64,000 nt of DNA from positions 13,256-77,255 of the forward strand of contig JBOFCM010000047.1 of the NCBI GenBank assembly GCA_051646055.1, given 5' to 3'. The stretch's first letter is position 1; every line of letters starts with the position of its first letter. This document shows positions 9,388 to 22,000 of this stretch, in pieces. Source of the stretch: JAGNZR01 sp051646055 (GTDB lineage Bacteria > Fusobacteriota > Fusobacteriia > Fusobacteriales > Fusobacteriaceae). Both the position numbers and the translations under genes were made by a program. Under the pieces are notes generated by a model. That model was not told the origin of the DNA. It saw only the letters and a program-made list of their open reading frames with translations, and made no database searches.

Positions 9388-11400
9388 ATGGGGTTATTTA
9401 GTAAGAAGAAGCTATATACTTCTAGCCAAACTATTTCATTGATTGAAGATACACCTGAGATTCTAAAGCAGTCTGTAATGGGTTCTATTATGGAAGGAAC
9501 CAATATATCTACAGACATCATGAACACTACCATGAACTGTTTTGCACAGAACATGAAGCGTATGTATAGATATGGTAGAGATAAGTTCACCAATGGATTA
9601 CCAGAAGGTACAGTAGGTAGATTAGCTGCACCAAGTGATGCATTAATCCAAGTAGCATTAGATAAAGAAAGGCCACCTACTGCCCCATATAAGAACCAAG
9701 TAGTAACAGCAGCTATTGATACCATGGTTCCAGAAAATCATGCTAAAGAATGGTTATCTATTAACACAGATTGGGATTCTGAAAGTGATCAGGTAACTAT
9801 TGATGGTGTTAGATATCTTTGGGTTAATACCACTAGAAAGGATGATAATACTGCTACCCTTACGTTAACTTCTATTGGAGCAGCTGAACCAGTAACTGTA
9901 TCTAAAGAAATTACTGTTATTACTCCTATGGTTCATAATCACCCTTACTTGATTACTATTTACCATATAATTACTGATGCTGGGGCAATTGTAGGTCAAC
10001 CTAAATGGTGGGTATATGATGATTTTTCAGGTAAGTACCCTGACTTAACCATACCTTCTGAGACTGTTAAACATACCCAGTATTTACCGGTAGTCCCTCT
10101 TCGTATCAATAACAATAGTCTTACTGATCCTAAGTACAAGGATACCCCTTTATATAAAACCAGTAAGAAACTATTAGATATCATTGATCTAAGTATTGAA
10201 GAGTTGCATGAAGGTATCAACCAGAACCCTGATATTGATGATGTAGACCATGCTTACTTAGTATTTGGGGTAGATGTACATACTAAGAAGCAACAATCAG
10301 ATAGATACCTATTTGAATATTTTAATGACTTGGTTCCAATTTCTCCGGTTACTAAAGCTGATTTTCTTAAATGGAATGGCTCTAATAATCCTCCAGTAAA
10401 TGTCATTGATATTACTGATGGAACTTATGTATCTAAGCTAGTTTATTACTACATTGAAACCACTGTAGTTCAGGGAGTCATTGGTAAAGTAGGGCATGTA
10501 GAAAAGAGTATCAATGGGGGTAATCCTGAGATTGAATACAGTGATTATAACTCTGCTGTATCTGATAAAGATAAACTGACTTTGGCTAAACAGATTAGTG
10601 AAACTAACTATATTTCTCTTAGTGTATTTGGTTTGTTTCACTCTAATAAAATCTATGGCCCAGATAAGGATTACATCACTACATTGCAGATGTCAGAAGA
10701 GAGATCTCTTTTAGTACCTATTAATATCTCTATTATGAATAGGCTACCTACGCTACATGCTAACACTTTGGCCTATGATTCCTTTAGAATTACATTTAAT
10801 GCATATGAGTGGGTAAAGCTTAAGTGGTATCAAACAGGTATATTTAAGTTTGTTACCGCAGTATTAGCAGTAGCTCTAACTATTGTATTTGCACCATCTG
10901 CAAGTTTGATTGGGGGATTGATTGCTGCTGCTGGGGCTGGTGTAGTTTCATTAGGGGTATTCTTAGCCCAGTCCATTATTACCACTATACTTGGTGGCCT
11001 TACTGTTAAGTTCATGGTTAGGGAACTAGGTGGTAAGTTTGCAACTATCGTTGCAATCATTGCAGCAGTATATGGTGTTATTTCTCTGCCTGATGCACTT
11101 CAAGTATTGCAAGCTTCTGTACAAGACTTTGTTGGTTCAGCTATGGAATCTTTGTCTGTTGAGTTCAATGAATTCCAGGCAGAAATGAAAGATATGCAAG
11201 CAGAGTTAGAAGCAGGTTGGAATGAGTTAACTAGGCCATTAGATTTGTTTGATCCAATGAGAATCTTTACAGATGTGGGTATGTACCCTAATGAAGATGC
11301 TGCTTCATTTCTTGAAAGAAGTTTAATGGATGATCCTGCTACACTAAGTTTGAATGTAGTTAATGACTTCTATGAGTCAGCATTGTATTTACCGGTTTAA
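9388..11400 (+). CDS. Large ejection/internal virion protein with hydrophobic segment (N4 gp53 position)
   Basis: 670 residues. GGAGG precedes the ATG. Most of the protein is beta-rich; residues about 485-570 hold several hydrophobic stretches rich in Ala, Gly, Val and Ile, able to insert in membrane. The C-terminal 100 residues are helical and acidic. A virion protein with a late membrane-active segment, encoded before vRNAP, fits a DNA-ejection protein of the N4 group. Inference from position and hydrophobicity. Confidence 0.65.
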   Translation: MGLFSKKKLYTSSQTISLIEDTPEILKQSVMGSIMEGTNISTDIMNTTMNCFAQNMKRMYRYGRDKFTNGLPEGTVGRLAAPSDALIQVALDKERPPTAPYKNQVVTAAIDTMVPENHAKEWLSINTDWDSESDQVTIDGVRYLWVNTTRKDDNTATLTLTSIGAAEPVTVSKEITVITPMVHNHPYLITIYHIITDAGAIVGQPKWWVYDDFSGKYPDLTIPSETVKHTQYLPVVPLRINNNSLTDPKYKDTPLYKTSKKLLDIIDLSIEELHEGINQNPDIDDVDHAYLVFGVDVHTKKQQSDRYLFEYFNDLVPISPVTKADFLKWNGSNNPPVNVIDITDGTYVSKLVYYYIETTVVQGVIGKVGHVEKSINGGNPEIEYSDYNSAVSDKDKLTLAKQISETNYISLSVFGLFHSNKIYGPDKDYITTLQMSEERSLLVPINISIMNRLPTLHANTLAYDSFRITFNAYEWVKLKWYQTGIFKFVTAVLAVALTIVFAPSASLIGGLIAAAGAGVVSLGVFLAQSIITTILGGLTVKFMVRELGGKFATIVAIIAAVYGVISLPDALQVLQASVQDFVGSAMESLSVEFNEFQAEMKDMQAELEAGWNELTRPLDLFDPMRIFTDVGMYPNEDAASFLERSLMDDPATLSLNVVNDFYESALYLPV

Positions 11401-11409
11401 GGAGTTCAC

Positions 11410-11841
11410 ATGTTTAATCTACCTCTTAATAACACTGCACTTGGTTTGTTTAACCAACAGCAACAACAGTTTGATCCTCAGAGTTTAGGTAGTTGGGGAG
11501 GTCAGCCTCAAATGGCTGTTAGCCCTCAAGCAGATGCTGGTTTTATGTCCGGTATCTTCAATAGACAATCTATGTTCGGTGGCCAAGGTTCTACTGGCTG
11601 GGTATCCCCTGTATTAGGTGGTGTAGGGGCATTAGCTCAAGGTTGGATGGGTATGCAACAGTTGAAGCTTGGTAAAGAAAACTTAGCTTTTCAGAAAGAT
11701 GCTTGGCAAAAGAATTATCAGAACCAAGTAGATATGATTAATACTCAGATGAGGGATAGGCAAGCTGCTAGATATTCAGCTAACCCTCAACAGTATCAGA
11801 AACCAGATGAGTATATGGCTGAGAATAAGGTAGGTCGCTAA
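11410..11841 (+). CDS. Small internal virion protein (N4 gp52 position)
   Basis: 143 residues. AAGGAG lies 6 bases before the ATG. It has a Gln/Gly/Phe-rich N-terminus, a short hydrophobic stretch near residues 57-80 (PVLGGVGALAQGWMG), then a helical Gln/Lys-rich end. This plan is common in small podoviral ejection proteins. Stop and next start overlap (TAATG). Confidence 0.65.
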   Translation: MFNLPLNNTALGLFNQQQQQFDPQSLGSWGGQPQMAVSPQADAGFMSGIFNRQSMFGGQGSTGWVSPVLGGVGALAQGWMGMQQLKLGKENLAFQKDAWQKNYQNQVDMINTQMRDRQAARYSANPQQYQKPDEYMAENKVGR

Positions 11842-13082
11842 TGGCTATTACTTGGAGAAATATTGGTAGTGCAGATTTTGGTACTAGTGTTAGTGCTTTT
11901 AATACTGCCGGTAATAGCTTTGATAAAGCCATCTCTAGTCTACAAGGGATAGCTCAAGATCAAAGAGATATGAATATCTTTGGTGAGCAGAAAGAAAGGG
12001 GTGAGAACACTCAAGCTGCTATTGAAGCTTTAAAAGCTGCTGCTCCTGATATGGAGTCTTATAAAGCATTAGAGTTTGATAAGACTGTTAATCCTTTTGG
12101 TCAAAATATTGATAGAGCTGCTGTATTTAAATATTACGAACAGCTTGATGATGACCTAATGAAAAACCAAAAAGATGCTATTGGTTTAGAAAAAGACAGG
12201 GTTGATCTTGAGAGGGGTAAGATTGGTATTGAAGGGGATAAGCTAGCTAATGAAGCTAAACGTTTGGGTATGAAAGCTACTAAACAAGGTATGGCTCATG
12301 CTGCTAAGCGTATGGCTAGAGAAGATCAACAGTATAAAGATTCCCAGGATTTGAATGCTGCTACAGCTCAGCTGACTTCTTATTTAGCTAAAGGTGGCAA
12401 TATGGAAGATGCTAAAGAAAAGCTAATTCCAGATTTGTTAACTAACCTCAGTGCAACAGGAGTAGCTAGCTTTAATCAGTTAGCCTCTAATTTAGATAAG
12501 TCTATGCAGGATATGACTGTAAGGCAGAAGGAAGATTTGGGATACCTGAACCAAGCTACTAAATTAGAGTATGACAATACCATTGCTAAGTTAAATGCTG
12601 AAGAAAGTACTGTTATGGAACAGTATCCAGTAGATAAAGGTCTTACCCCTATTAATGAAACTAAGACTCTTTCAGATACTATGGCTTATGCTACTAAAGT
12701 AGCTCCACCAGAAGGAGTTTTTTCACTTAATACTGAAGGCGGTTCTGGGGGTAAAAAACTACAGAAGCGTATTCAAGATGTATTTGATCAAGTTAATGAA
12801 CGCATGAAGGCTGCTGACAAAATTGGTAATTATGAGCTACCAGTTCAAGCAATTCAGATGGCTGTAGAGTCAATGCCTGTAACTGAAGGTAAGGAAATGG
12901 ATACTTCCTTACTTATGCAACGTACTCTAGAATACGCTACAAGAATGAGAAAGAGTGAACTCAATGCTCAGAAACAAGCTGAGCTAAGAGGTGATATCTC
13001 TAGACGTAGAAAAGAAGCAGATGAACGTTTCCTTGATACCATCAAGGGTAACCCAGAAGCTATCCGCAATCTGAAAAGATAA
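11841..13082 (+). CDS. Helical internal virion protein (N4 gp51 position)
   Basis: 413 residues, almost wholly predicted alpha-helix, rich in Ala, Lys, Glu and Gln, no transmembrane segment. Encoded immediately before the vRNAP gene (8 bases apart) and coupled to the preceding gene. Probably co-ejected with vRNAP or part of the inner core; inferred from neighbours. Confidence 0.65.
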   Translation: MAITWRNIGSADFGTSVSAFNTAGNSFDKAISSLQGIAQDQRDMNIFGEQKERGENTQAAIEALKAAAPDMESYKALEFDKTVNPFGQNIDRAAVFKYYEQLDDDLMKNQKDAIGLEKDRVDLERGKIGIEGDKLANEAKRLGMKATKQGMAHAAKRMAREDQQYKDSQDLNAATAQLTSYLAKGGNMEDAKEKLIPDLLTNLSATGVASFNQLASNLDKSMQDMTVRQKEDLGYLNQATKLEYDNTIAKLNAEESTVMEQYPVDKGLTPINETKTLSDTMAYATKVAPPEGVFSLNTEGGSGGKKLQKRIQDVFDQVNERMKAADKIGNYELPVQAIQMAVESMPVTEGKEMDTSLLMQRTLEYATRMRKSELNAQKQAELRGDISRRRKEADERFLDTIKGNPEAIRNLKR

Positions 13083-13090
13083 GGACGAAT

Positions 13091-16000
13091 ATGCCAAATC
13101 CGAATGAACTGGGTAACTTGGTTCAGAATATTCGGCAGAACTTGAGTGCTGATAATTTCAGTGCTCAATCTTCTGTACAAGAGAATAGCTCTACCCAAGA
13201 TCCAATTACTCAAGCTTTAAAGCAATTAGAGTCTCAAGAACAAGCTCGTCAAAATGCTTGGTTCAGTGATACTTCTAATCCTATTGGGGCAGTGGGTAAC
13301 GTTGTTGCATCTATGGCTTATTCCGGTGCTAGAGTAGCCGGAGATACCATTTCATCTTTATATGGCTTAGGGGTACAGGATTTAAATTATGTATCCGAAG
13401 AAGCTAAAGAAGCTTATATCAGAGTAACTAATGCCCAACAAAGTGGTAATAGTTATGAGGGTATGGATAAAGATAAAGAGCTTCTTAACCAACGTATCAA
13501 ACCAGTAAGTAAGAATATTAGTTCAGAAGCTAATGCTTTATTGAGTGAAAAGACTCAAGGTGAAGCTATTGCTAATGCTTTATCTAATGCTGAAACTCAA
13601 AAAGAAATTAGAGATTTCTTCAATATTCGTTCCATTGTGAACCAAGAAAACCAAAACTTTGTAACTGAAGCTGCAAAGATTGGTGATGCTAAGTTTGCAG
13701 ATAAGGTGGAATCTGGTATTTCCAAAATGGAAAAAGGTAATGTCTTAGATGGTATTACCGATATTGCTGCTGGTGCAGTAGATGCCATTCTGGATACTGG
13801 TAAGAACTTATCTAAGGATCCAATTACTGCTATTAAAGCTACTTCTGAATTAGCCGGTGAGTTAGTTGGTGATGTAGCAGTTGGTTCCATGGGTATGCTG
13901 GGTAAGCTTGTACTTGGTGGTTCTAACGTTGGTTATGCTGCTGGGGAATATACTGATGCTCTCCTTAAATTTAAGGAAGATAACGGTAGATTACCCACTC
14001 AAGAAGAACTTAATAAAGCTAAGATTCAAGCTGCTTCATTAGCATTGGCAGAAACTGCTGGTGACTTGATTGCATTGAAGGGAATCACCGGTAAAAAGAA
14101 AGGTGATAGCTCTATTACCCGGTTAGCTAGAGGTATTGCTGGAGCTAATACCAATGCGCTTGCAGAAGGTGTAACTGAAACCTATCAAACAGTAGTAGAG
14201 AACTCTTTATTCAAAGATAAGACAGAATACAAAGGTGCTTTTACTGCTGGTGTTATGGGTGCATTAGCTGGTGGGGGTACTAGAGTAGGATCTGATGTAG
14301 CTAGCTCTATTGGTTCAGGTGCTGAAAAAGTAGCAACTAAAGCTAGTGAGATTAAAACTAAACAAGAGTCTAAAACTACCCCGGTAACTGAAGAGCAGAT
14401 TGCTAAAGCAGTTGATACTAGTGCTTCAGATTACAACGTAGCAGCTTCTGTAGAGACTTTAGCTAGAGCAACTCATGATAAGACAGTTACGCCTGAAAAA
14501 CGTCAGGAGTACTATTCTGCGGCTCAGGAACAAGTAAATGCTCAATCTACTAAGGTAGCTGACTTAGAGCAAAAGCTTATCAATGCTACTAAGGAGAACT
14601 TCGATGAAGTTGCTAAGGAATATGAAGCTGCATCTACTGAACTGGGTAAGGCCAGACAAGTACTTGCTAAAGCTATTCCAGCGACTCCTAAAGAGATTAA
14701 GCAAAATATTGGAGCTGCTATTCAAGGTGATTCTGGAGCTGCTAGAAGATCTTTTGGTTCATTCCAAGCTAAGCCAAGTACTCTTACTGCTGATGAAGCA
14801 ATAGCTATTGCAGATGCTGATAACCAGTTAACCGAAGTAGAGAATCAACAATTACGTAGTTATGCTGCTGTAGAGAAATCCTTACAGAGTGCTGAAGGGG
14901 TAAGAGATAATATTATCAATGGTGGTATTGATCCTGACTCTAAGAAGCAAATGTTAGGTATTAATAATTACCGGGATATGATTCTTTCTACTGATAGTGC
15001 TACTGCTAATGCTGGTTTGAAAGGATTAGGTGAATTTGCTACTCGACATAATGATAAAGCTGCTGATGTAATTGCTGCATTTAACCAAGTTAAAGAAGCT
15101 GGTGGCTCTATTAAAGTGCCTGTTGGATTTGGTAAAGAACTTACTATTCATAAAGGTTCTGGCAAGTTAGTAGGCCAGATTATGCAAGAAGCTACCTTAT
15201 TGAATAGTACATATGCTGAGTTCTCTAAGATTACTCAAGCACAACCAACTACCGAAACCAAACAAGAACAAAAACAACAAGAGCCAGCTAAGAAAGATGA
15301 GCAGGCTCAAGAACAAGTTACCGAACCAACTGTACAAAAGGAAGTTAAGCAAGAGGTAGCACCTCAAGTTGAAACTAAACCTACAGTAGAAGAGAAAGTA
15401 ACTGAAGAAAAGGTAGAAACTAAGACTGAACCAGAAGTAACTATTAAACCTACTCCAGGGCAGGTAGATGGTTATTCATTGGCTCAGGAACTTACTACAT
15501 CTGAAAGAGCTGAAGCTGGTAATAGAGTTGCTCAACAATTTGTTGGCAGTAATAAGACTAAAGCACTTAATACTGTTAATGATTTTGCTACTAGATTAAA
15601 AGCTAATGTTGAGTCTTTTATTAAACCTTATGTTAAAGAAAAAGATTTAGCTAAAGCTACTGTAGTAGGTCAGTCATTCTCTCAATGGAATGATAAGGTT
15701 AGTAATGCTATTGATGCTGTATGGCAATATGACCCTAGAGCATTTAGGGATGAAGTACAGTTCTTAGCTAATGAAGAAGGTAAGTTACCGGATAATGTTA
15801 AAACTGCATTAGCAGTTGGGGCATACAACTGGATTATCTCTAATGGCAAGGATTCTACTTTCCATACCCCAGATAGTATCCGTAATTTACTTGGTTTAGC
15901 TGATGATGCTGCTGTTCCTCCTCAACTGTATGAAGTAGTACCTACTGGTGCTAGAAGACAGTCAGTAATTAATGCTATGGGTGTAGCTACATTCCAAGCA

Positions 16001-19000
16001 TTAAATCTGAAGATGAAGAAAGATGCTCCATCTGATGCTCAAGCTAAGTTAGAAACTGCATTAGGTATCTGGGTATATGAAGCATTAGTTAAAGCTAATG
16101 TTATTGAGCAGAAACCAAGGGTAAGTGGTAAAGATATTCTTAGTTCACTTCAAGGTAATTTACCTAAGTGGGCTAGTGAATTAGATCCTAAGATTACATT
16201 TGAAATGGCTCAGTTGAATTTAACTGATGACATGAATCAAATGATCAAAACCAATAGTACTTACTCTGCATTTACTAATGATGTCTTTGGTTCAGTTAAT
16301 GAAAGACCTATGCCTTCTTATACAGCCCCTAAAGCTGTACGTAAGATTAGTAAGTCTTCTCAGCAAGTACCTAAGTCTCAGCAAAAAGTATTAGAGAAAG
16401 ATCAAGCTAAACCATACTCATTCAGAGCTAATACTGTTAATAGCTTCTTTGGTTTGCCTAAAGATATGCAGCGTAGAATGATGGGCTATCAAGAAGATAC
16501 TAGCCATGTTCTTAAAGTTAATGAAGCTGCTGTTGCCGGTAAGAACAGAAGTATTGATAGAGAATTAGAGATTGCTGAGCAATTTTTCAATGAAACTTCT
16601 GAACAGGATACTGGGTTAGATACTCCTTTCTTCTTCCAACATACTGTATGGAAGCAAGGTCGTATGGGGTTAGGTAATTTGTTTAACCCCCAGTCCTCTA
16701 AGATACATCGGTATTTAGTTACTAGAGATGCTTGGAAGAATGAAATCAGTTTGGATGATCAAGCTGCTGTAGATTTCTTTATGCTTTCTGTTGGTGAAGG
16801 ATTTGACATTGAAACGGCTAAGGTTGGTTCACAGAAGGCTCTGGAGAAGACTAAAGAAGTCCTGGCTAATCCGGTAGTACAGGAAGCAATTAATCAGCTT
16901 AAAGAACAAATCCAAGGTAATGAGATTACTGATTATGATGTAATTGAGAAAGCAGTGAAGATTGGTGAAGGTAAGATGAAGTCTTATCTGTCATTGGTTT
17001 CTATGGCTGAATATCAATTAGCCCAAGAGTCTGGTTTAGGTAAGTTTACTCATTCTATGAGTAGAGAAACTGATGGTATTACCAACGGTGTATGTATCTC
17101 TACCCTTCAATTTGCTAATGCTTCAATGCAGGCAATGTTCAATGTATTGAACAGAATGGGTATCTACCAAGAAGATATTTCTTTTAATGAATGGTCTTCT
17201 AGACCTGAAAACCAAGACTCTTATAAGTCCCTGGCTAGAGACTGGCAAAAGGGAATTGAATATGCAGTAAGTAGTTCACCTAAGTTATCTAGAACTTACA
17301 TTGAAGTAAGTAAATTGTTTGGTTCATTTACTAAGCTTAACGAAGGTGGTGAAACAGAAGTAACTGGTGACGGCCGTAAGATTGCTAAGTCTCCATTGAT
17401 GACTTCAATTTATGGTGCCGGCATTAGTGGAATTATTGAAGGTATCGGTAATCAAGCAGTAGATAAGATTTACTCTAATGTTGAGAAGGCTTATGCCAAG
17501 TATCTCAAAGATGGTAATACTGCTGTACTGAGGGAATCTATTAAAAACCAGATGGATATTGTACATAATCTAACTGGTCAACGTCCTCAGATTACTCTGA
17601 ATACTATTCGTGATTTCAAACTGCAACCAAGACAAGTAAAAGCTATTCAAGCTGCTGTAAAAGAAGTGTATGAAGCACCTCTTAAAGATGCAATGGATGT
17701 GGATTACAAAGCTATCTTTGATACCCGTAACCAAATGAATGGTGCAGTTAACTTGGCTCATGAAATGTTCGTTAAGATGTATAACGCTGAAAAAGCTAAG
17801 CTCTTAACTGCATCTGGAACCAAAGTACTTACTGTAGAGCAGGAACAAGAACTGTTCGATAACATGAAGCAGTTTATGCCTATTGTTAATACTGCTACTT
17901 CTAAGTTGGCCGGCAGAGAAAACTCATTTAATACTTTGATGGATTCTGGGTTGATTCTTACCAAAACAGATAAAGTTCCTGATATGACTTCTACAGTAGA
18001 AGTAAAAGGTAACTTTAAAGGTAAGAAATCTTCTAAATCTCACAGTATGAAGAATGATTTTGCTGCACCGGGTGTTGGTGCTGTACCAATGATGGTTCAG
18101 TCTGTAGATGCTGCTACTCAGCTATTTATGATGGCTTACTCTACTATTCTTAATGTGCATGATGCTTCTTACATTTCTTGGAATGAATACCAGAATAGAA
18201 GTTTGTACAACAGAGGATTTGAAACCATCAATAAGAACTATTCTGTACCTTCTGAGATTGCAGACATGTTCAACAGGGTAGCTGATGCATTTGAACAATC
18301 TGGTTTAGAGCTTGATGAACAAGTAATGAAGGATGCTTCTAAAGCAATCTTTGATAGTAAAGACTTCGTTGGTTCTTTGGAACAAATCAAGTTCAGAGTA
18401 ACTGATACTGCTGCTTACCATACTCAAAGTAAGTTGAATGTATTAAGTAATGCTAACCATATTGAACAGTACTCTAATGGTGAAGATTCGGGGTATGTTA
18501 AATCTAAGACACTTGGTTCATCTAGAAGCTACCAAGAAGTTTTGGATAACAATGAATTTAATCGTTTGGAAAAGATCACTAGTCAAACTTCTGAACAACT
18601 GTTTGATACTCTTCAGCAGGTATCAGAAGTAAAAGATACTCCTCAACATTTGGAGCATTTGAGAGAAGTACTGACTGGGGTAATCAATCAAGTACTGGAA
18701 CCAATGAATATCTATATGGCTCAAGCTACAGATACACCTAATATTGGTGTTACTTCTGGTATGGATATGCACTTGGTTAATCAGATTAATAGTAAGCAAG
18801 CTACTAACCCTATGCTTACTCATGGTGTTCGTATGTCTTCTTCTGAAGTGTACGTTCATGAATTGGTTCACAACGTTACTCAGAATTCCATTGATACTAA
18901 TCCAGTATTGCGTAAGCAATTGGAAAGATTATGGAAGCAAGCTAAGCAACAGTTAACAGTAAGAGACTTCATGGAAGATAAATCACTTCCTGAATCTAGT

Positions 19001-22000
19001 GCTGAATACCAAGCAGCTAAAGAACGTTACGATTACATTTTTAACCCTAAGAAAGATGCTACTGTTCAAGGTAAAAATAGATCTAACTACTTACATGAGT
19101 TTGTTGCCCATGGCTTAACTAACAAACAATTTATTGAAGGGCTAAGTAAGCTTGAGTATCAGAATGATGTAACCAGAGTAGAATCTGATTACCTAACTGG
19201 CAGATTAATTGGTGAGATTAGTGCTTGGTTCCAGAGAGCTTTGAACTTCTTAAACCACAGATTAATGAGCTTGTATGGTAAGACTGTAGATAAGCAATTG
19301 GCTCAGTTGTTCACTGCTTTAGCGGGGGTAGATTCTTCCATTAAGGGGGAATTGGTTCGTAAATCTAACCGGGTAATGGAAATTTTTGCCGGTCCGGTGG
19401 TAGATGTACTAAACAACTCTAATCTGCAAAAAGTAGTAGAACCTGTAGTTAAATTTAAAGGTATTGCTAAAGAAGCTATTCGTAAGGAAATTGAAGCCGG
19501 CAAAGTATCTACTATTGGGCAGGTAGCTAAGTATGGCTACAACAAGATTTACCAATCTAACCAACAATTAGCAGAACTATTTTTGTCTTTGGTTACTGAA
19601 GCTAGGGGTAGACATGATGCTGTTAAAGTACTTCATGACCTTAAGCGTTTAGGTAATAAGAACATTGATAGATTCCGTAAGCAGATGTCCAATGACTATG
19701 CTGCTTTTGTTAATGAAGCTTTTAAGGAAAAGATTACTCCTGAACAGAAACAAGCATTGTCCAGAGTATTCTTGAAAACTGATATTGCTTCTTTGTTGGA
19801 TAACTTTACTCAACAAGAACTTGAAGAGATGCTGAAGGATCCATCTAAGTTAGAAGAGAGTATCACTAACTTGGAAAGAGAATTAGCAAGCTTTGAAGAT
19901 GTTGGTTCGCATTACATTAAGCAAGCTAGAAACTTGGGCCAGTTTATGGTTACAGGTAAATCTTATTTACCTAATGCCATGTTGAATGCTCAGAACATTG
20001 CTGATCTCTTAGGTACTGATTTGAGTATTCCTGACTATGCAGACCATGCTGCTACTCTGATTGATCAGTTAGCATCACTTCATGCATTGAAGGCAACTAA
20101 ACCAGAACACAGAACCCAGATTAATAAATTGGTTTCGCAGGAGTCAGTAAGAACTGATAATCAGAATGGTATTACTACCATGCTGAATTTGTTGAAAGAG
20201 TTTAAAGCACAGTCAGATAAAGAGTTTGCTGATAACCCAAGACATATGGTGAAAGGGTATATGACTGATAAAGTTAACCCTAACATTGATGTCAGAGTAG
20301 TAGATAAGGACCGCATTCCTGAACTAGAAGCACAAGGTTATACCTTGGTTTCAGGTGTTCAGAAAGACATGACTGACCCAACATATGAAGCAAAATATAT
20401 GATGGTGAATAGACATGGTGCAAACACTAGCCACATTGGGGGTGTAGCTTACATCATGAATAATAAGTCTCGTGGTACTTCTGCTGTAATGAATGCCGGG
20501 CAATCAGATGGGTACACTTTAGATCCTGCTGCACTAGGTAAGATGAAAGCTGAAGCTACTAGATTGTCTCTTATTGGTTTAAGTACTACAGAACTGTCTC
20601 AAGAGAACTTTGCAATTCCAGTAGTAGATGGGGAAGGTAACATCACTAATTATCGTTATGTAATGTCTGACGATGTTAAGGATGAAATTATGGATAGGGA
20701 TATGTCTTTTGATGACATGATGGGGATTATGTTCTCTAACTTGGCAGTCAAAGATAAGATTAAAGAACAGAACCAATCATTGGTTACAGCTCTTTATGAT
20801 TCCTATGCAGAAGCTACTGATTTAGATGATTATGTAGAAGTTTCCCCTACTGCTCAGGATAGTCGTTACAGAGAGAATTGGAGTCTTCTGCCAGAAGATA
20901 TGAAGCAGCAAGCCAAAGAAACTTTTGGTTCCAATGTAATCTTTGTTCGTAAGAGTGAAGTAGATCTTGTATTTGGATATCACAAGTACTCTGCTGCTAA
21001 CCTGTGGAAGATGTCTAAAGAAGATAGAAATGCTATCCAGAACATGGTTGTATGGGCGGTAGAAGCTATCTTTGGTAAGAAGGCTGCATTAGCAGTTAGA
21101 CGTGGTGAAGAGTTAATGAAAGCAATTGGTAACTTTATTAAAGATGCCATTGTAATTAAATCTGGGGTAGTTACCTTGGGTAACATCATGTCTAACGTAG
21201 TTTTGCTTTCTACACTAGGTGTCCCTATGAAAGATATTTTGAAGGGGCATAAAGACTCTTATCAGGGTATGAAAGAGTACAAAGATCTTCATGCTAAGGT
21301 TGAACAAGTAAGACTGAAATTAAGTACAGCTAAGATGAGTCAGAACCAAAGATCTAATTTGGAATCTGAACTAGCTAGACTGGAAGAAAGACTTGCTGTT
21401 AACCCTGTAGCAGCAATGATGGATCATGGATTGTTATCTACTATTGTGGAGGATATTGATACCGATAAGGAAGAGTACAAACTGAAGCAACGTATTAAAC
21501 GTAAAGCCGGGGATACTATGGATAAGGCAGAAGCTTTAGCCCAGAAGATTCCAGAAGGCATAAGAATGGCAGCTAAAGAAGCATTTGTTATGCATGGTTC
21601 TCAACTGTACGATTTCTTAAACGAAAGTGCTCAGTTCTCTGACTTTGGTGCTAGATACGTTCTCTTTAAACACATGGTAGAGAAGAAGGGAATGGAACCA
21701 GATGTGGTTGCTGGGGAAGTGATGGATATCTTTATTGACTACGACTTACCAACTCATAAAGGTATTCAATACTTAAATGATTTAGGTGTGTTGATGTTCT
21801 CTAAATATGTTATTCGAGTGCAGAAGATGATTCTTAAGATTCTTAAAGAGCATCCGGCTAGAGTAGCAAGTTGGGCAATGTTGCAGAATTTCTTTGGGGA
21901 TATCTCTGATATTACAGATTCAGCTGCATTTATCCAAACCAACCCGCTAAACAGATTCATTAATCCGTTTGCCAAGCTTACTGAAGTACCAGATGACATT

